Assembly (NCBI RefSeq): GCF_029227915.1
Contig: NC_079879.1
Location: 27,904,501 to 27,968,500, forward strand
Length of the DNA stretch: 64,000 bases
Direction of reading: 5' to 3'
DNA from: Hydractinia symbiolongicarpus
Taxonomy: Eukaryota > Cnidaria > Hydrozoa > Anthoathecata > Hydractiniidae
The notes under the pieces: generated by a model
Database searches by the model: none
What the model saw: only the letters and a program-made list of their open reading frames with translations
What the model was told of the DNA's origin: nothing
Part shown: positions 32,390 to 46,979 of the stretch, piece by piece
Numbering within the stretch: the stretch's first letter is position 1
How the letters are laid out: each line of letters begins with the position of its first letter
Position numbers and translations under genes: made by a program

Positions 32390-32625
32390 GGTGCCTGCCC
32401 CTGCCTTGCCGTTCCCTTGCCTTGCCTAACCCTGCCTTGCTTATTCCTCTTCCTGTTTCCTTGCCTGCCTTTGCCTACCCTTCCTATGCCTTTTCTGGTG
32501 CCTGGCTTCTATGCCCTTGCCTGTGCCTCTATGCCTTGCCTACCCCTGCTTTGCTGATTCCTCTTCCTGTTTCCTTGCCTGCCTTTGCTGTGCCCTTTCC
32601 TTGCCATGCTTTGCCTTGGCAACCT
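32390..32625 (+). repeat. CCTTGCC-rich low-complexity tract
   Basis: Pyrimidine-rich stretch built from CCTTGCC/CCTGCC variants, including a repeated block of about 45 bp (ATTCCTCTTCCTGTTTCCTT at 32443 and 32559). It inflates an open frame upstream of the tail exon; its translation is not taken as protein. Confidence 0.75.
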
Positions 32626-32672
32626 CTCCGCAACACTTTCTATATTAATTATTTAAGTTTTGTCATTGTCAG

Positions 32673-32889
32673 TATGAGCCGAACGAGATCACCACAAAGC
32701 AATAAAAGTCAAAATACTAACGTTCATAATGAAACAGGGAAAACAATATCTCGTTATGCAGACATCAACAGCAAAGCTGTGAAACAAAGTATATATGCAG
32801 ATTTGACACTGACGGCTGATCATTGCAAGCAATATGAAATTGAGTTGAATACAATGCAAAGAAACATATATCCCAATATTACAACCTAA
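32673..32889 (+). CDS. Candidate cytoplasmic-tail exon with ITIM-like motifs
   Basis: Acceptor GTCATTGTCAG ends at 32672. The frame then reads one base plus 71 codons to TAA 32887-32889. The peptide is Asn/Ser/Thr/Lys-rich and has regularly placed tyrosine motifs: SRYADI and SIYADL, both fitting the ITIM pattern (S/I/V/L)xYxx(I/V/L), then a YEIEL and a NIYPNI. Known for the class: such tails recruit SH2-domain phosphatases in immune-type receptors, and cnidarian allorecognition (Alr-like) receptors carry comparable tails. The entry phase (2) does not match the 28557 exon directly, and no Ig-like exon is seen. The motif spacing and an open frame of 72 codons are the support. Confidence 0.4.
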
Positions 32890-33616
32890 AAGTAACCGTG
32901 TATATTTAAATATACAAATTGCTAGAACTATTTACTTTTTCTCTGTTTCCTAACTTCCTTTTAAAAAAGAGGTATGAAATGTTAAGCAGAAAAATGAATG
33001 GTTTTGAATACAATGGATACCACCTTGCAATTCGTCTTCCCGAACTTGAATCTAATTAAATTTTAACCGATTGAGTGGATAGATACTTAAGGGGATGTGT
33101 GTCAGAGAAAACGCAACGGTTTTATCTTCACTTTTTTGTCATAAATACTTTAATGAAATCAGGAAAAATATGTCTTCATGCTTCATATCCCTCATTCCCA
33201 GAGCTCTGAGGACGAGACTGTTACCATATTTATCAAGAAAACTTCCACCATAATCTCTTGTGCCTTTTAAAGGAGAGTTGTAGCGCAGAATAATATCAAT
33301 AGACCTTTATGGAAGATGACTGGCGGTGAAAATTCCTTAAAAATGGAATAGAGCACCTCCTATAATCAAGCATGGGGGAGAACATAATAAATGACTACTG
33401 GAGTGGCTATATTTTGGGTGGCTAACAGATCTTACGCGTCAACCCGTTACGCGTCTTTCTATTACGCCTCGCGTCCATCTATTGCCCTTCTGTACCAACG
33501 TGATTTATATTTTACCTCGACATTCTACTGCGCAACACGATGCCCTATAGCGTGACTTTTGTCCAGTACATGACTTCATAACAAAAAACATTGACTAGTG
33601 GGCAGTTTACAAGATT
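32890..33616. other. Non-coding stretch up to the satellite
   Basis: Plausible 3' UTR and flank of the preceding exon. A small cluster of TTACGCGTC-type repeats lies at 33431-33475. The satellite begins after 33616 with a diverged edge monomer. Confidence 0.5.
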
Positions 33617-36600
33617 AATTAAGTCCCACAGTCAATCGTTTCAGTGTTAAAATCTATACAATCTAGCAATATCAGAATAATATCGCTAAATACATGTTGG
33701 TACGAATATGTGATGTAACCGTTGTAACTCAAACGGATTGATACCGTTGGAAGATCAATGAAATGTAGTTTTTGAAACTGTCTCTATTTCTTCAGCGCGC
33801 ACTAACGGCTAGGATTGATCCCACAGTAAAAATGACTTATTTATATAAATCTTTTAATAAAGCGCTACCACAGCGCCAAGTTTAACTGCTGAGTTCCAGT
33901 AATCATGTCAAATTAAGAAAAATGTTACTTCTTAGAGTCCAATTGTCTCATTTATCAAATTTAGAAAGTCAAATTCGAAGATCAGTTCGATTAAGTCCCA
34001 CAGTCAATTGTTTCATTGTTAAAGGCGATGCAACCTAGTAATATCAGAAAAATATCACCAAATACATGTTGGTACAATTATCTGACGCAACCGTTGTAAC
34101 TCAAACGGATTGATGCCGTTAGAAAATCAATGAAATGTGGTTTTTGAAACTGTCTCTATTTCTTCGGCGTGCCCTAACGGCTAGGATTGGTCCTACAGTA
34201 AAAATGACTTATTTATAAAAATTTTTGAATAAAGCGCTACCACAGCGCCCAGTGTAATCGCTCAGTTCCAGCAGTCATGCCAATGTTATTTCTTGGATTC
34301 CAATTGGCTCATTCATCACATTCACAAAGTCGAAGTCCAAAATCAGTTCAATTAAGTCCCACAGTCAATCGTTTCACTGTTAAAAGCGATGCAACCTAGT
34401 AATATCAAAAAAATTTTGCTAAATACATGTTGGTACGAATATGTAACGCAAACGTTGTACCTCAAAGGGACAGATACCGTTAAAAAGTCAATGAAATGTG
34501 GTTTTGGAAACTGCCTCTATTTCTTCAGCGCGCTAAAGGGCTAGGATTGGTCCCTCAGTAAAAGATGACTTATTTATAAAAGTTTCTAAATAAAGCGCTA
34601 CCACAGCGCCCAGTGTAATCGCTGAGTTCAAGAAATCATGCCAAACAAAGAAGAATGTTATTTCTCGGAGTTCAATTTTCTCATTTATGACATTCATCAG
34701 GTGATAGTCCAAAGCAAGTGAATTAAGTCCCACAGTCAATCGTTTCACTGTTAAAAACGATGTAACCTAGCAATATCAGAAAAGTATCGCTAAATACATG
34801 TTGATACGAATATGCGACGCAACCGTTGTACCTCAAACGGGCTGATACCGTTAGAAAGTTAATGAAATGTAGTTTTCGAAGCTGTCTTTATTTTTTCACC
34901 GCGCGCTAACGGCCACAATTGGTCCTAAAGTAAAAGATGACTTATTTATATAATTTTTAAATAAAGCGCTATGACAGCGCCAAGTGTAATCTCTCAGTTA
35001 CAGCAATCATGCCAAATTTTTTTTTTGGAGTCCAACTTTCTCATTTATGACATTTATAAAGCCAATGTGTAAAATCAGTTCAATTAAGTCCCACAGTCAA
35101 TCGTTTCACTGTTGAAAGCGATGTAACCTAGTAATATCAGAAAAAGATCGCTCAATACAATGTGGTGCGAAACAGATTGATATTGTTAGAAAATCAATGA
35201 AATGTTGCTTTTAAAACTTTTTCTAATTCTTCAGCGCGCGCAAACAGCTAGGATTTGTCCCACAGTAAAAAATGACTTAATTATATAAAATTTTAAATAA
35301 AGCTCTACCACAGGGCCCAGTGTCATTGCTAATTTCCAGCAATCCTGTCAAATTAAGAAAAATATTATTTCTTAGAGTCCAATTCTCTCACTTATCACAT
35401 TTATAAAGTCAAAGTGCAAAATCAGTTCAATTGAGTCCCACAATCAATCGTTTCACTGTTAAAAGCGATACAACATAGTAATATCAGAAAAGTATCGCTA
35501 AATAACATGTTGGTAAAAACTTTTCGACGCAACCGTTGTAACTCAAACGGACTGGTACCATTACAAAGTAAATGAAATGCAGTTTTTAAAACTGTCTCTA
35601 TTTCTTCTGCGCGCGCTAACGGCTAGGATTCGACCCACAGTAAAAGATGATTTATTTATATAATTTTTATATAAAGCGCTACCACAGCGCCAAGTGTAAT
35701 CGCTCAGTTACAGCAATCATGCCAATGTTATTTCTTGGAGTCCAACTTTCTCATTTATGACATTTATAAAGCCAATGTGTAAAATCAGTTCAATTAAGTC
35801 CCACAGTCAATCGTTTCACTGTTAAAAGCGATGCAACCTAGTAATATCAGAAAAAGATCGCTAAATACATGTTGGTACGAATATGTGACGCAACCGTTGT
35901 AACTCTAACGGATTGATGCCGTTAGAAAATCAATGAAATGTGGTTTTTGAAACTGTCTCTATTTCTTCGGCGCGCCCTAACGGCAAGGATTGGTCCTACA
36001 GTAACAAATGACTTATTTATATAATTTTTAAATAAAGCGCTATGACAGCGCCAAGTGTAATGGCTCAGTTACAGCAATCATGCCAAATTTATTTTTTGGA
36101 GTCCAACTTTCTCATTTATGACATTTATAAAGCCAATGTGTAAAATCAGTTCAATTAAGTCCCACAGTCAATCGTTTCACTGTTGAAAGCGATGTAACCT
36201 AGTAATATCAGAAAAAGATCGCTAAATACATGTTGGTACGAATATATGACGCAACCGTTGTAACTCAAACGGATTGATGTCGTTAGAAAATCAATGAAAT
36301 GTGGTTTTTGAAACTGTCTCTATTTCTTCGGCGCGCCTTAACGGCTAGGATTGGTCCTACAGTAACAAATGACTTAATTATCTGAATTTTAAAATAAAGT
36401 GCTATGACAGCGCCAAGTGTAATCGATCAGTTCCAGCAATCATGCCAATGTTATTTCTTGGAGTCCAATTGTCTCATTTATGACATTTATAAAGTCAAAG
36501 TGTAAAATCAGTTCAATTAAGTCCCACAGTCAGTCGTTTCTCTGTTAAAAGCGATGCAACCTAGTAATATCAGAAAAAGATCGCTCAATACATGTTGGTA

Positions 36601-38499
36601 CGAAACGGATTGATATTGTTAGAAAATCAATGAAATGTTGCTTTTAAAACTGTCTCTAATTCTTCAGCGCGCGCTAACACCTAGGATTTGTCCCACAGTA
36701 AAAAATGACTTATTTATATAAAATTTTAAATAAAGCTCTACCACAGGGCCCAAAGTCATTGCTAATTTCCAGCAATCCTGTCAAATTAAGAAAAATGTTA
36801 TTTCTTAGAGTCCAATTTTCTCATTTATCACATTTATAAAGTCAAAGTGCAAAATCAGTTCAATTGAGTCCCACAATCAATCGTTTCACTGTTAAAAGCG
36901 ATACAACCTAGTAATATCAGAAAAGTATCGCTAAATAACATGTTGGTAAAAACTTTTCGACGCAACCGTTGTAACTCAAATGGACTGGTACCATTACAAA
37001 GTAAATGAAATGCAGTTTTTAAGACTGTCTCTATTTCTTCTGCGCGCTAACGGCTAGGATTCGACCCACAGTAAAAGATGACTTATTTATATAATTTTTA
37101 AATAAAGCGCTATGACAGCGCCAAGTGTAATCGCTCAGTTTCAGCAATCAGCCAAGTTAAGAAGAATGTTATTTCTTTGAGTCCAATTGTCTCATTTATG
37201 ACATTCATCAGGTCAAAGTCCAAAGCTGGTCAATTAAGTCCCACAGTCAATCGTTTCACTGTTAAAAGCGATGTAATCTGGCAATATCAAATAAATATCG
37301 CTAAATACATGTTGGTACGAACATGTGACGCAACCGTTTTAACACAAACACACTGATACCGTTAGAGAGTTAATGAGATGTAGGTTTTGAAACTGTCTCT
37401 ATCGTTTAAGCGATTGTTCCCACAGTAAAAGATGACTTATTTATCCGAATTTTTAAATAAAGAACTATGAAAGCGCCAAGTGTAATCGCTCAGTTCCAGC
37501 AATCAGCCAAATTAAGAAGAATGTTATTTCTTGGAGTCCAATTGTCTCATTCATTACTTTTATAAGGTCAAATTCGAAAATCAGTTCAATTAAGTCCCAC
37601 AGTCAATCGTTTCATTGTTAAAAGCGATGCAACCTAGTAATATCAGATAAATATCGCTAAATACATGTTGGTACGAATATGTGACGCAACCGTTTTAACT
37701 CAAACGCACTGATACCGTTAGAAAGTCAATGAAATGTAGTTTTTAAAACTGTCTCTATTTCTTCTGCGATTGGTCCCACAGTAAAAGATGACTTATTTAT
37801 CTGAATTTTTAAATAAAGCGCTATGACAGCGCCAAGTGTAATCTCTCAGTTCCAGCAGTCATGCCAATGTTATTTCTTGGAGTCCAATTGACTCATTTAT
37901 TGCTAAATACATGTTGGTACGAATATGTGACGCAACCGTTGTAACTCAAACGAATTGATGCCGTTAGAAAAACAATGAAATGTGGTTTTTGAAACTGTCT
38001 CTATTTCTTCTGCGTGCCCTAACGGCTAGGATTGGTCCTACAGTAAAAATGACTTATTTATATAAATTTTTAAATAAAGCGCTACCACAGGGCCCAGTGT
38101 AATTGCTAATTTCCAGCAATCCGGTCAAATTAAGAAAAATGATATTTTTTAGAGTCCAATTTTCTCATTTATGACATTTATAAAGTCAAAGTGTAAAATC
38201 AGTTCATTTAAGTCCCACAGTCAGTCGTTTCTCTGTTAAAAGCGATGCAACCGAGTAATATCAGAAAAAGATCGCTCAATACATGTTGGTACGAAACAGA
38301 TTGATATTGTTAGAAAGTCAATGAAATGTTGCTTTTAAAACTGTCTCTAATTCTTCAGCGCGGGCTAACAGCTAGGATTTGTCCCACAGTAAAAAATGAC
38401 TTATTTATATAAAATTTTAAATAAAGCTCTACCACAGGGCCCAGTGTAATTGCTATATTCCAGCAATCCGGTCAAATTAAGAAAAATGATATTTCTTAG

Positions 38500-41430
38500 A
38501 GTCCAATTTTCTCATTTATCACATTTATAAAATCAAAGTGCAAAATCAGTGCAATTGAGTCCCACAATCAATCGTTTCACTGTTAAAAGCGATACAACCT
38601 AGTAATATCAGAAAAGTATAGCTAAATAACATGTTGGTAAAAACTTTTCGACGCAACCGTTTTAACTCAAATGGACTGGTACCATTACAAAGTAAATGAA
38701 ATGCAGTTTTTGAAACTGTCTCTATTTCTTCTGCGCGCGCTAATGGCTAGGATTCGTTCCACAGTAAAAGATGACTTATTTATAAAAGTTTCTAAATAAA
38801 GCGCTACCACAGCACCAAGTGTAATCGCTGAGTTCAAGAAATCATGTGAAACTAAGAAGAATGTTATTTCGTGGAGTTCACTTGTCTCATTTATGACATT
38901 CATCAGGTCAAAGTCCAAAGCTGGTCAATTAAGTCCCACAGTCAATCGTTTCACTGTTAAAAGCGATGTAATCTGGCAATATCAAATAAATATCGCTAAA
39001 TACATGTTGGTACGAATATGTGACGCAACCGTTTTAACACAAACGCACTGATACCGTTAGAGAGTTAATGAGATGTAGGTTTTGAAACTGTCTCTATTTC
39101 TTCTGCGATTGGTCCCACAGTAAAAGATGACTTATTTATCTGAATTTTTAAATAAAGCGATATGACAGCGCCAAGTGTAATCGCTCAGTTCCAGCAATCA
39201 TCCAAATTAAGAAGAATGTTATTTCTTGGAGTCCAATTGTCTCATTCATTACTTTTATAAGGTCAAATTCGAAAATCAGTTCAATTAAGTCCCACAGTCA
39301 ATCGTTTCATTGTTAAAAGCGATGCAACCTAGTAATATCAGATAAATATCGCTAAATACATGTTGGTACGATAATGTAACGCAACCGTTGTAACTCAAAC
39401 GGATTGATGCCGTTAGAAAATCAATGAAATGTGGTTTTTGAAACTGTCTCTATTTCTTCGGCGCGCCCTAACGGCTAGGATTGGTCCTACAGTAAAAATG
39501 ACTTATTTTTAAAAATTTTTAAATGAAGCGCTACCACAGCACCAAATGTAATCACTCAGTTCCAGCAATCAGCCAAATTAAGAAGAATGTTATTTCTTGG
39601 AGTCCAATTGTCTCATTCACTACTTTTATAAGGTCAAATTCGGAAATCAGTTCAATTAAGTCCCACAGTCAATCGTTTCATTATTAAAAGCGATGCAACC
39701 TAGTAATATCAAATAAATATCGCTAAATACATGTTGGTACGAATACGTGACGCAACCGTTTTAACTCAAACGCACTGATACCGTTAGAAAGTTAATGAAA
39801 TGTAGTTTTTAAAACTGTCTCTATTTCTTCAGCGATTGGTCCCACAGTAAGAAATGACTTATTTATCTGAATTTTGAAATAAAGCGCTATGACAGCGCCA
39901 AGTGTAATCGATCAGTTCCAGCAATCATGCCAATGTTATTTCTTGGAGTCCAATTGTCTCATTTATGACATTTATAAAGTCAAAGTGTAAAATCAGTTCA
40001 ATTGAGTCCCACAATCATTCGTTTCACTGTTAAAAGCGATACAATCTAGTAATATCAGAAAAGTATCGCTAAATAACATGTTGGTAAAAACTTTTCGACG
40101 CAACCGTTGTAACTCAAATGGACTGGTACCATTACAAAGTAAATGAAATGCAGTTTTTGAAACTGTCTCTATTTCTTCTGCGCGCGCTAACGGCTAGGAT
40201 TCATCCCACAGTAAAAGATGACTTATTTATAAAAGTTTCTAAATAAAGCGCTACCACAGCGCCAAGTGTAATCGCTGAGATCAAGAAATCATGTCAAACT
40301 AAGAAGATTGTTATTTCGTGGAGTTCACTTGTCTCATTTATGACATTCATCAGATCAAAGTCCAAAGCTGGTCAATTAAGTCCCACAGTCAATCGTTTCA
40401 CTGTTAAAAGCGATGTAATCTGGTAATATCAAATAAATATCGCTAAATACATGTTGGTACGAATATGTGACGCAACCGTTTCAAGTCAAACGCACTGATA
40501 CCGTTAGAGAGTTAATGAGATGTAGTTTTTGAAACTGTCTCTATCTTTTGAGCGATTGTTCCCACAGTAAAAGATCACTTATTTATCTGAATTTTTAAAT
40601 AAAGCGATATGACAGCGCCAAGTGTAATCGCTCAGTTCCAGCAATCATCCAAATTAAGAAGAATGTTATTTCTTGGAGTCCAATTGTCTCATTCATTACT
40701 TTTATAAGGTCAAATTCGAAAATCAGTTCAATTAAGTCCCACAGTCAATCGTTTCATTGTTAAAAGCGATGCAACCTAGTAATATCAGATAAATATCGCT
40801 AAATACATGTTGGTACGATAATGTAACGCAACCGTTGTAACTCAAACGGATTGATGCCGTTAGAAAATCAATGAAATAAGGTTTTTGAAACTGTCTCTAT
40901 TTCTTCGGCGCGCCCTAACGGCTAGGATTGGTCCTACAGTAAAAATGACTTATTTTTAAAAATTTTTAAATGAAGCGCTACCACAGCACCAAATGTAATC
41001 GCTCAGTTCCAGCAATCAGCCAAATTAAGAAGAATGTTATTTCTTGGAGTCCAATTGTCTCATTCACTACTTTTATAAGGTCAAATTCGGAAATCAGTTC
41101 AATTAAGTCCCACAGTCAATCGTTTCATTATTAAAAGCGATGCAACCTAGTAATATCAAATAAATATCGCTAAATACATGTTGGTACGAATACGTGACGC
41201 AACCGTTTTAACTCAAACGCACTGATACCGTTAGAAAGTTAATGAAATGTAGTTTTTAAAACTGTCTCTATTTCTTCAGCGATTGGTCCCACAGTAAGAA
41301 ATGACTTATTTATCTGAATTTTAAAATAAAGCGCTATGACAGCGCCAAGTGTAATCGATCAGTTCCAGCAATCATGCCAATGTTATTTCTTGGAGTCAAA
41401 TTCTCTCATTTATGACATTTATAAAGTCAA
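38500..41430 (+). repeat. Higher-order repeat, ~1447-bp period
   Basis: Four-monomer block present twice. The rare variant GGTACGATAATGTAACGC occurs at 39365 and 40812, and surrounding monomer-specific variants match in order on both sides until about 39980 and 41430. Confidence 0.7.
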
Positions 41431-44400
41431 AGTGTAAAATCAGTTCAATTAAGTCCCACAGTCAATCGTTTCACTGTTAAAAGCGATGTAATCTCGCAAT
41501 ATCAAATAAATATCACTAAATACATGTTGGTACGAATATGTGACGCAACCGTTTTAACTCAAACGCACTGATACCGTTAGAGAGTTAATGAGATGTGGTT
41601 TTTGAAACTGTCTCTATCTTTTCAGCGATTGGTCCCACAGTAATAGATGACTTGACCAAAAAATGACCAATGCTGAAGTCCAATTGTCTCATTTATGACA
41701 TTCATAAAGTCAAAGTGTAAAATCAGTTCAATTAAGTCCCACAGTCAATCGTTTCACTGTTAAAAGCGATGGAACCTAGTAATATCAGAAAAAGATCGCT
41801 AAATACATGTTGGTACGAATATGTGACGCAACCGTTGTAACTCAAACGGATTGATATTGTTAGAAAATCAATGAAATGTTGTTTTTGAAACTGACTCTAT
41901 TTCTTCAGCGCACCCTAACGGCTAGGATTGGTCCTACAGTAAAAGATGACTTAATTATAAAAGTTTCTAAATAAAGCGCTACCACAGCGCCAAGTGTAAT
42001 CGCTCAGTTCCAGCAATCAGCCAAATTAAGAAGAATGTTATTTCTTGGAGTCCAATTGTCTCATTTGTTGCTTTTATAAGGTGAAGTTTGAAAATCATTA
42101 CAATTAAGTCCCACAGTCAATCGTTTCATTGTTAAAAGCGATGCAACCTAGTTATATCAGATAAATATCGTAAGTACATGTTGGTACGAATATGTGACGC
42201 AACCATTTTTATTCAAACGCACTGATACCGTTAGAAAAACAATGAAATGTAGTTTTTGAAACTGTCTCTATTTCATCAGCGCAACCTGACGGCTAGGATT
42301 GGTCCTACAGTAAAAATGATTTATTTTTAAAAATTTTAAATAAAGCGCTACCACAGCGCCAAGTGTAATCTCTCAGTTCCAGCAGTCATGCCAATGTTAT
42401 TTCTTGGAGTCCAATTGACTCATTTATTGCTTTTATAAGGTCAAATTCGAAAATCAGTTCAATTAAGTCCCACAGTCAATCGTTTCACTGTTAAAAGCGA
42501 TGCAACCTAGAAATATCAGAAAAAGATCGCTTAATACATGTTGGTGCGAATATGTGACGCAACCGTTGTAACACAAACGGATTGATATGGTTAAAAAATC
42601 AATGAAATGTTGTTTTTGAAACTGTCTCTATTTCTTCAGCGCACCCTAACGGCTAGGATTGGTCCTACAGTAAAAGATGACTTAATTATAAAAGTTTCTA
42701 AATAAAGCGCTATGACAGCCCCAAGTGTAATCGCTCAGTTCCAGCAATCAGCCAAATTAAGAAGAATGTTATTTCTTTGAGTCCATTTGTCTCATTTATT
42801 GCTTTTATAAGGTCAAATTCGAAAATCAGTTCAATTAAGTCCCACAGTCAATCGTTTCACTGTTAAAAGCGATGCAACCTAGAAATATCAAAATAATTTC
42901 GCTAAATACATGTTGGTACGAATATGTGACGCAAACATTGTGCCTCAAAGGGACAGATACTGTTAGAAAGTCAATGAAATGTAGTTTTGGAAACTGTCTA
43001 TATTTCTTCAACGCGCGCTAAAGGGCTAAGATTGGTCCCACAGTAAAAGATGACTTATTTATAAAAGTTTCTAAATAAAACGCTACCACAGCACCCAGTG
43101 TAATCGCCGAGTTCAAGAAATCATGTCAAACTAAGAAGAATGTTATTTCTTGGAGTTCAATTGTCTCATTTATGACGCTCATCAAGTGATAGTCCAAAGC
43201 AGGTCAATTATTTCCCACAGTCAATCGTTTTACTGTTAAAAGCGATGTAACCTAGCAATATCAGAAAAGTATCGCTAAATACATGTTGCTACGAATATGC
43301 GACGAAACCGTCGTACCTTAAACGGGCTGATACCGTTAGAAAGTCAATGAAATGTAGTTTTTGAAACTGTCTCTATTTTTTCACCGCGCGCTAACTGCCA
43401 GGATTGGTCTTACAGTAAAAGATGACTTATTTATATAATTTTTAAATAAAGCGCTATCACAGCGCCAAGTTTAATCGCTCACTTCCAGCAATCATGCCAA
43501 ATTAAGAAGAATGTTTTTTCTTGGATTCCAATTGTCTCATTTATCACATTTATAATGTCAAATTCGAAAATCAGTTCAATTAAGTTCAACAGTCAATCAT
43601 TTCCTTGTTAAAAGCGATGCGACCAAGTAATATCAGAAAAAGATCGCTTAATACATGTTGGTGCGAATATGTGACGCAACCGTTGTAACACAAACGGATT
43701 GATATGGTTGAAAAATCAATGAAATGTTGTTTTTGAAACTGTCTCTATTTCTTCAGCGCACCCTAACGGCTAGGATTGGTCCTACAGTAAAAGATGACTT
43801 AATTATAAAAGTTTCTAAATAAAGCGCTATGACAGCGCCAAGTGTAATCGCTCAGTTCCAGCAATCAGCCAAATTAAGAAGAATGTTATTTCTTTGAGTC
43901 CATTTGTCTCATTTATTGCTTTTATAAGGTCAAATTCGAAAATCAGTTCAATTAAGTCCCACAGTTAATCGTTTCACTGTTAAAAGCGATGCAACCTAGC
44001 AATGTCTGAAAAATATCGCTGAATACATGTTGGTACGAATATGCGACGCAACCGTTGTAACTCAAACGGATTCCTACTGTTAGAAAATCAATTAAATGTG
44101 GTTTTTGAAACTGTCTCTATTTCTTAAGCGCGTGCTAACGGCTAGGATTGGTGCCACAGTGGAAAATGTCTTACTTATCCAAAATAATAAATAAAGGGGC
44201 ACCACAACGCCCAGTGTAATCCCACAATTCCAGCAAAAAAGCCAAATTAAGAAAAATGTTATGTCTTGGAGCCTAATTGTCTCATTTATCACATTTATAA
44301 AGTCAAAGTGCAAAATCAGTTCAATTAAGTCCCACAGTCAATCGTGTCACTGTTAAAAGCGATGGAACCTAGTAATATCAGAAAAAGATCGCTAAATACA

Positions 44401-46979
44401 TGTTGGTACGAATATGTGACGCAAACGTTGTAACTCAAACGGATTGATATTGTTAGAAAATTAATGAAATGTTGTTTTTGAAACTGTCACTAATTCTTCA
44501 GCGCGCAATAACGGCTAGGATTGGTCCCACAGTAAAAAATGACTTATTTATCTGAATTTTTAAACAAAGCTTCACCACAGGGCCCAGTGTAATTGCTAAG
44601 TTCCAGCAATCATGTCAAATTAAGAAAAATGTTATTTCTTGGATTCCAGTTTTCACATTTATCACATTTATAAAGTCAAAGTGCAAAATCAGTTCAATTA
44701 AGTCCCACAGTCAATCGTTTCACTGTTAAAAGCGATGGAACCTAGTAATATCAGAAAAAGATCGCTAAATACATGTTGGTACGAATATGTGACGCAACCG
44801 TTGTAACTCAAACGGATTGATATTGTTAGAAAGTAAATGAAATGCAGTTTTTGAAACTGTCTCTATTTCTTCCGCGTGCGCTAACGGCTAGGATTGGTAC
44901 CACAGTAAAAGATGACTTAATTATAAAAGTTTCTAAATAAAGCGCTACCACAGCGCCAAGTGTAATCGCTCAGTTCCAGCAATCAGCCAAATTAAGAAGA
45001 ATGTTATTTCTTGCAGTCCAATTGTCTCATTTGTTGCTTTTATAAGGTGAAGTTTGAAAATCATTACAATTAAGTCCCACAGTCAATCGTTTCATTGTTA
45101 AAAGCGATGCAACCTAGTAATATCAGATAAATATCGTAAGTACATGTTGGTACGAATATGTGACGCAACCATTTTTATTCAAACGCACTGATACCGTTAG
45201 AAAATCAATGAAATGTAGTTTTTGAAACTGTCTCTATTTCATCAGCGCATCCTAACGGCTAGAATTGGTCCTACGGTAAAAATGTCTTATTAATAAAAAT
45301 TTTAAATAAAGCGCTACCACAGCGCCAAGTGTAATCGCTCAGTTCCAGCAATCATTCCAAATTAAGAAGAATGTTTTTTCTTGGATTCCAATTGTCTCAT
45401 TTATCCCATTTATAATGTCAAAATTGAAAATCAGTTCAATTAAGTTCAACAGTCAATCATTTCCTTGTTAAAAGCGATGCAACCTAGTAATATCAGAAAA
45501 ATATCGCTGAATACATGTTAGTACGAATATGTGACGCAACCGTTGTAACTCAAACGGGCTGATACCGTAAGAAAGTCAATGAAATGTAGTTTTTGAAAAT
45601 GTCTCTATTTTTTCACCGCGCGCTAACGGCCAGAATTGGTCCCACAGTAAAAATGACTTATTTATATATATTTTTAAATAACGCGCTACCACAGCACCAA
45701 GTGTAATCGCTCAGTTCCCGCAATCAACCAAATTAAGAAGAATGTTATTTCTTGGAGTCCAATTGTCTCATTCATTACTTCTATAAGGTCAAATTCGAAA
45801 ATCAGTTCAATTAAGTCCCACAGTCAATCGTTTCATTGTTAAAAGTGATGCAACCTAGTAATATCAAATAAATATCGCTAAATACATGTTGGTACAAATA
45901 TGTGACGCAACCGCTTTAACTCAAACGCACTGATACCGTTAGAATGTTAATGAAATGTAGTTTTTGAAACTGTCTCTATTCCTTCAGCGATTGGTGCCAC
46001 AGTAAAAGATGACTTATTTATCCGAATTTTTAAATAAAGCGCTATGACAGCGCCAAGTGTAATCGATCAGTTCCAACAATCATGCCAATGTTATTTCTTG
46101 GAGTCCAACTTTCTCATTTACGACATTTATAAAGTCAATGTGTAAAATCAGTTCAATAAGTTCAACATTCAATCATTTCCTTGTTAAAAGCGATGCAACC
46201 TGGCAATGTCAGAAAAATATCGCTAAATACATGTTGGTACGAAAATGTGACGCAACCGTTGTAACTCAAACGGATTTATACTGTTAGAAAATCAATGAAA
46301 TGTGGTTTTTGAAACTGTCTGTATTTCTTCAGCGCGTGCTAACGGCCAGGATTGGTCCCACAGTGAAAAATGTCTTACTTATCCAAATTATTAAATAAGG
46401 GGGCACCACAGCGCCCAGTGTAATCCCTCAATTCCATCAATCAAGCCAAATTAGGAAGAATGTTATGTCTTGGAGCCTAATTGTCTAATTTATCACATTT
46501 ATAAAGTCAAAGTGCAAAATCAGTTCAATTAAGTCCCACAGTCCATCGTTTCACTGTTAAGGGCGATGCAACCTAGTAATATCAGAAAAGGATCCCTAAA
46601 TACATGTTGGTACGAATATGTGACGTAACCGTTGTAATTCAAACGGATTGATATTGTTAGAAAATCAATGAAATGTTGTTTTTGAAACTGTCTCTAATTC
46701 TTCAGCGCGCTCTAACGGCTAGGATTGGTCCCACAGTGAAAAATGGCATATTTATATAAATTTTTAAATAAAGAGCTATCACAGCGCCATGTGTAATCGC
46801 TCAGTTCCAGCAATCATGCCAAATTAAAAAGAATGTTATTTCTTGGAGTCCAATTGTGTCATTTATCACATTTATAAGGTCAAATTCGAAAATCAGTTCA
46901 ATTAAGTTCAACATTCAATCATTTATTTGTTAAAAGCGATACAACCTAGCAACGTCTGAAAATTATCGCTAAATACATG

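Noticed and set aside
32422-32672. N-terminal half of the frame containing the tyrosine-motif tail
   Set aside because: Encoded by a CCTTGCC low-complexity tract; a good splice acceptor separates it from the plausible exon.
44155-44165. CACAGTG heptamers resembling recombination signal sequences
   Set aside because: No A-rich nonamer at 12 or 23 bp; the heptamer is a monomer variant of CCACAGTA.
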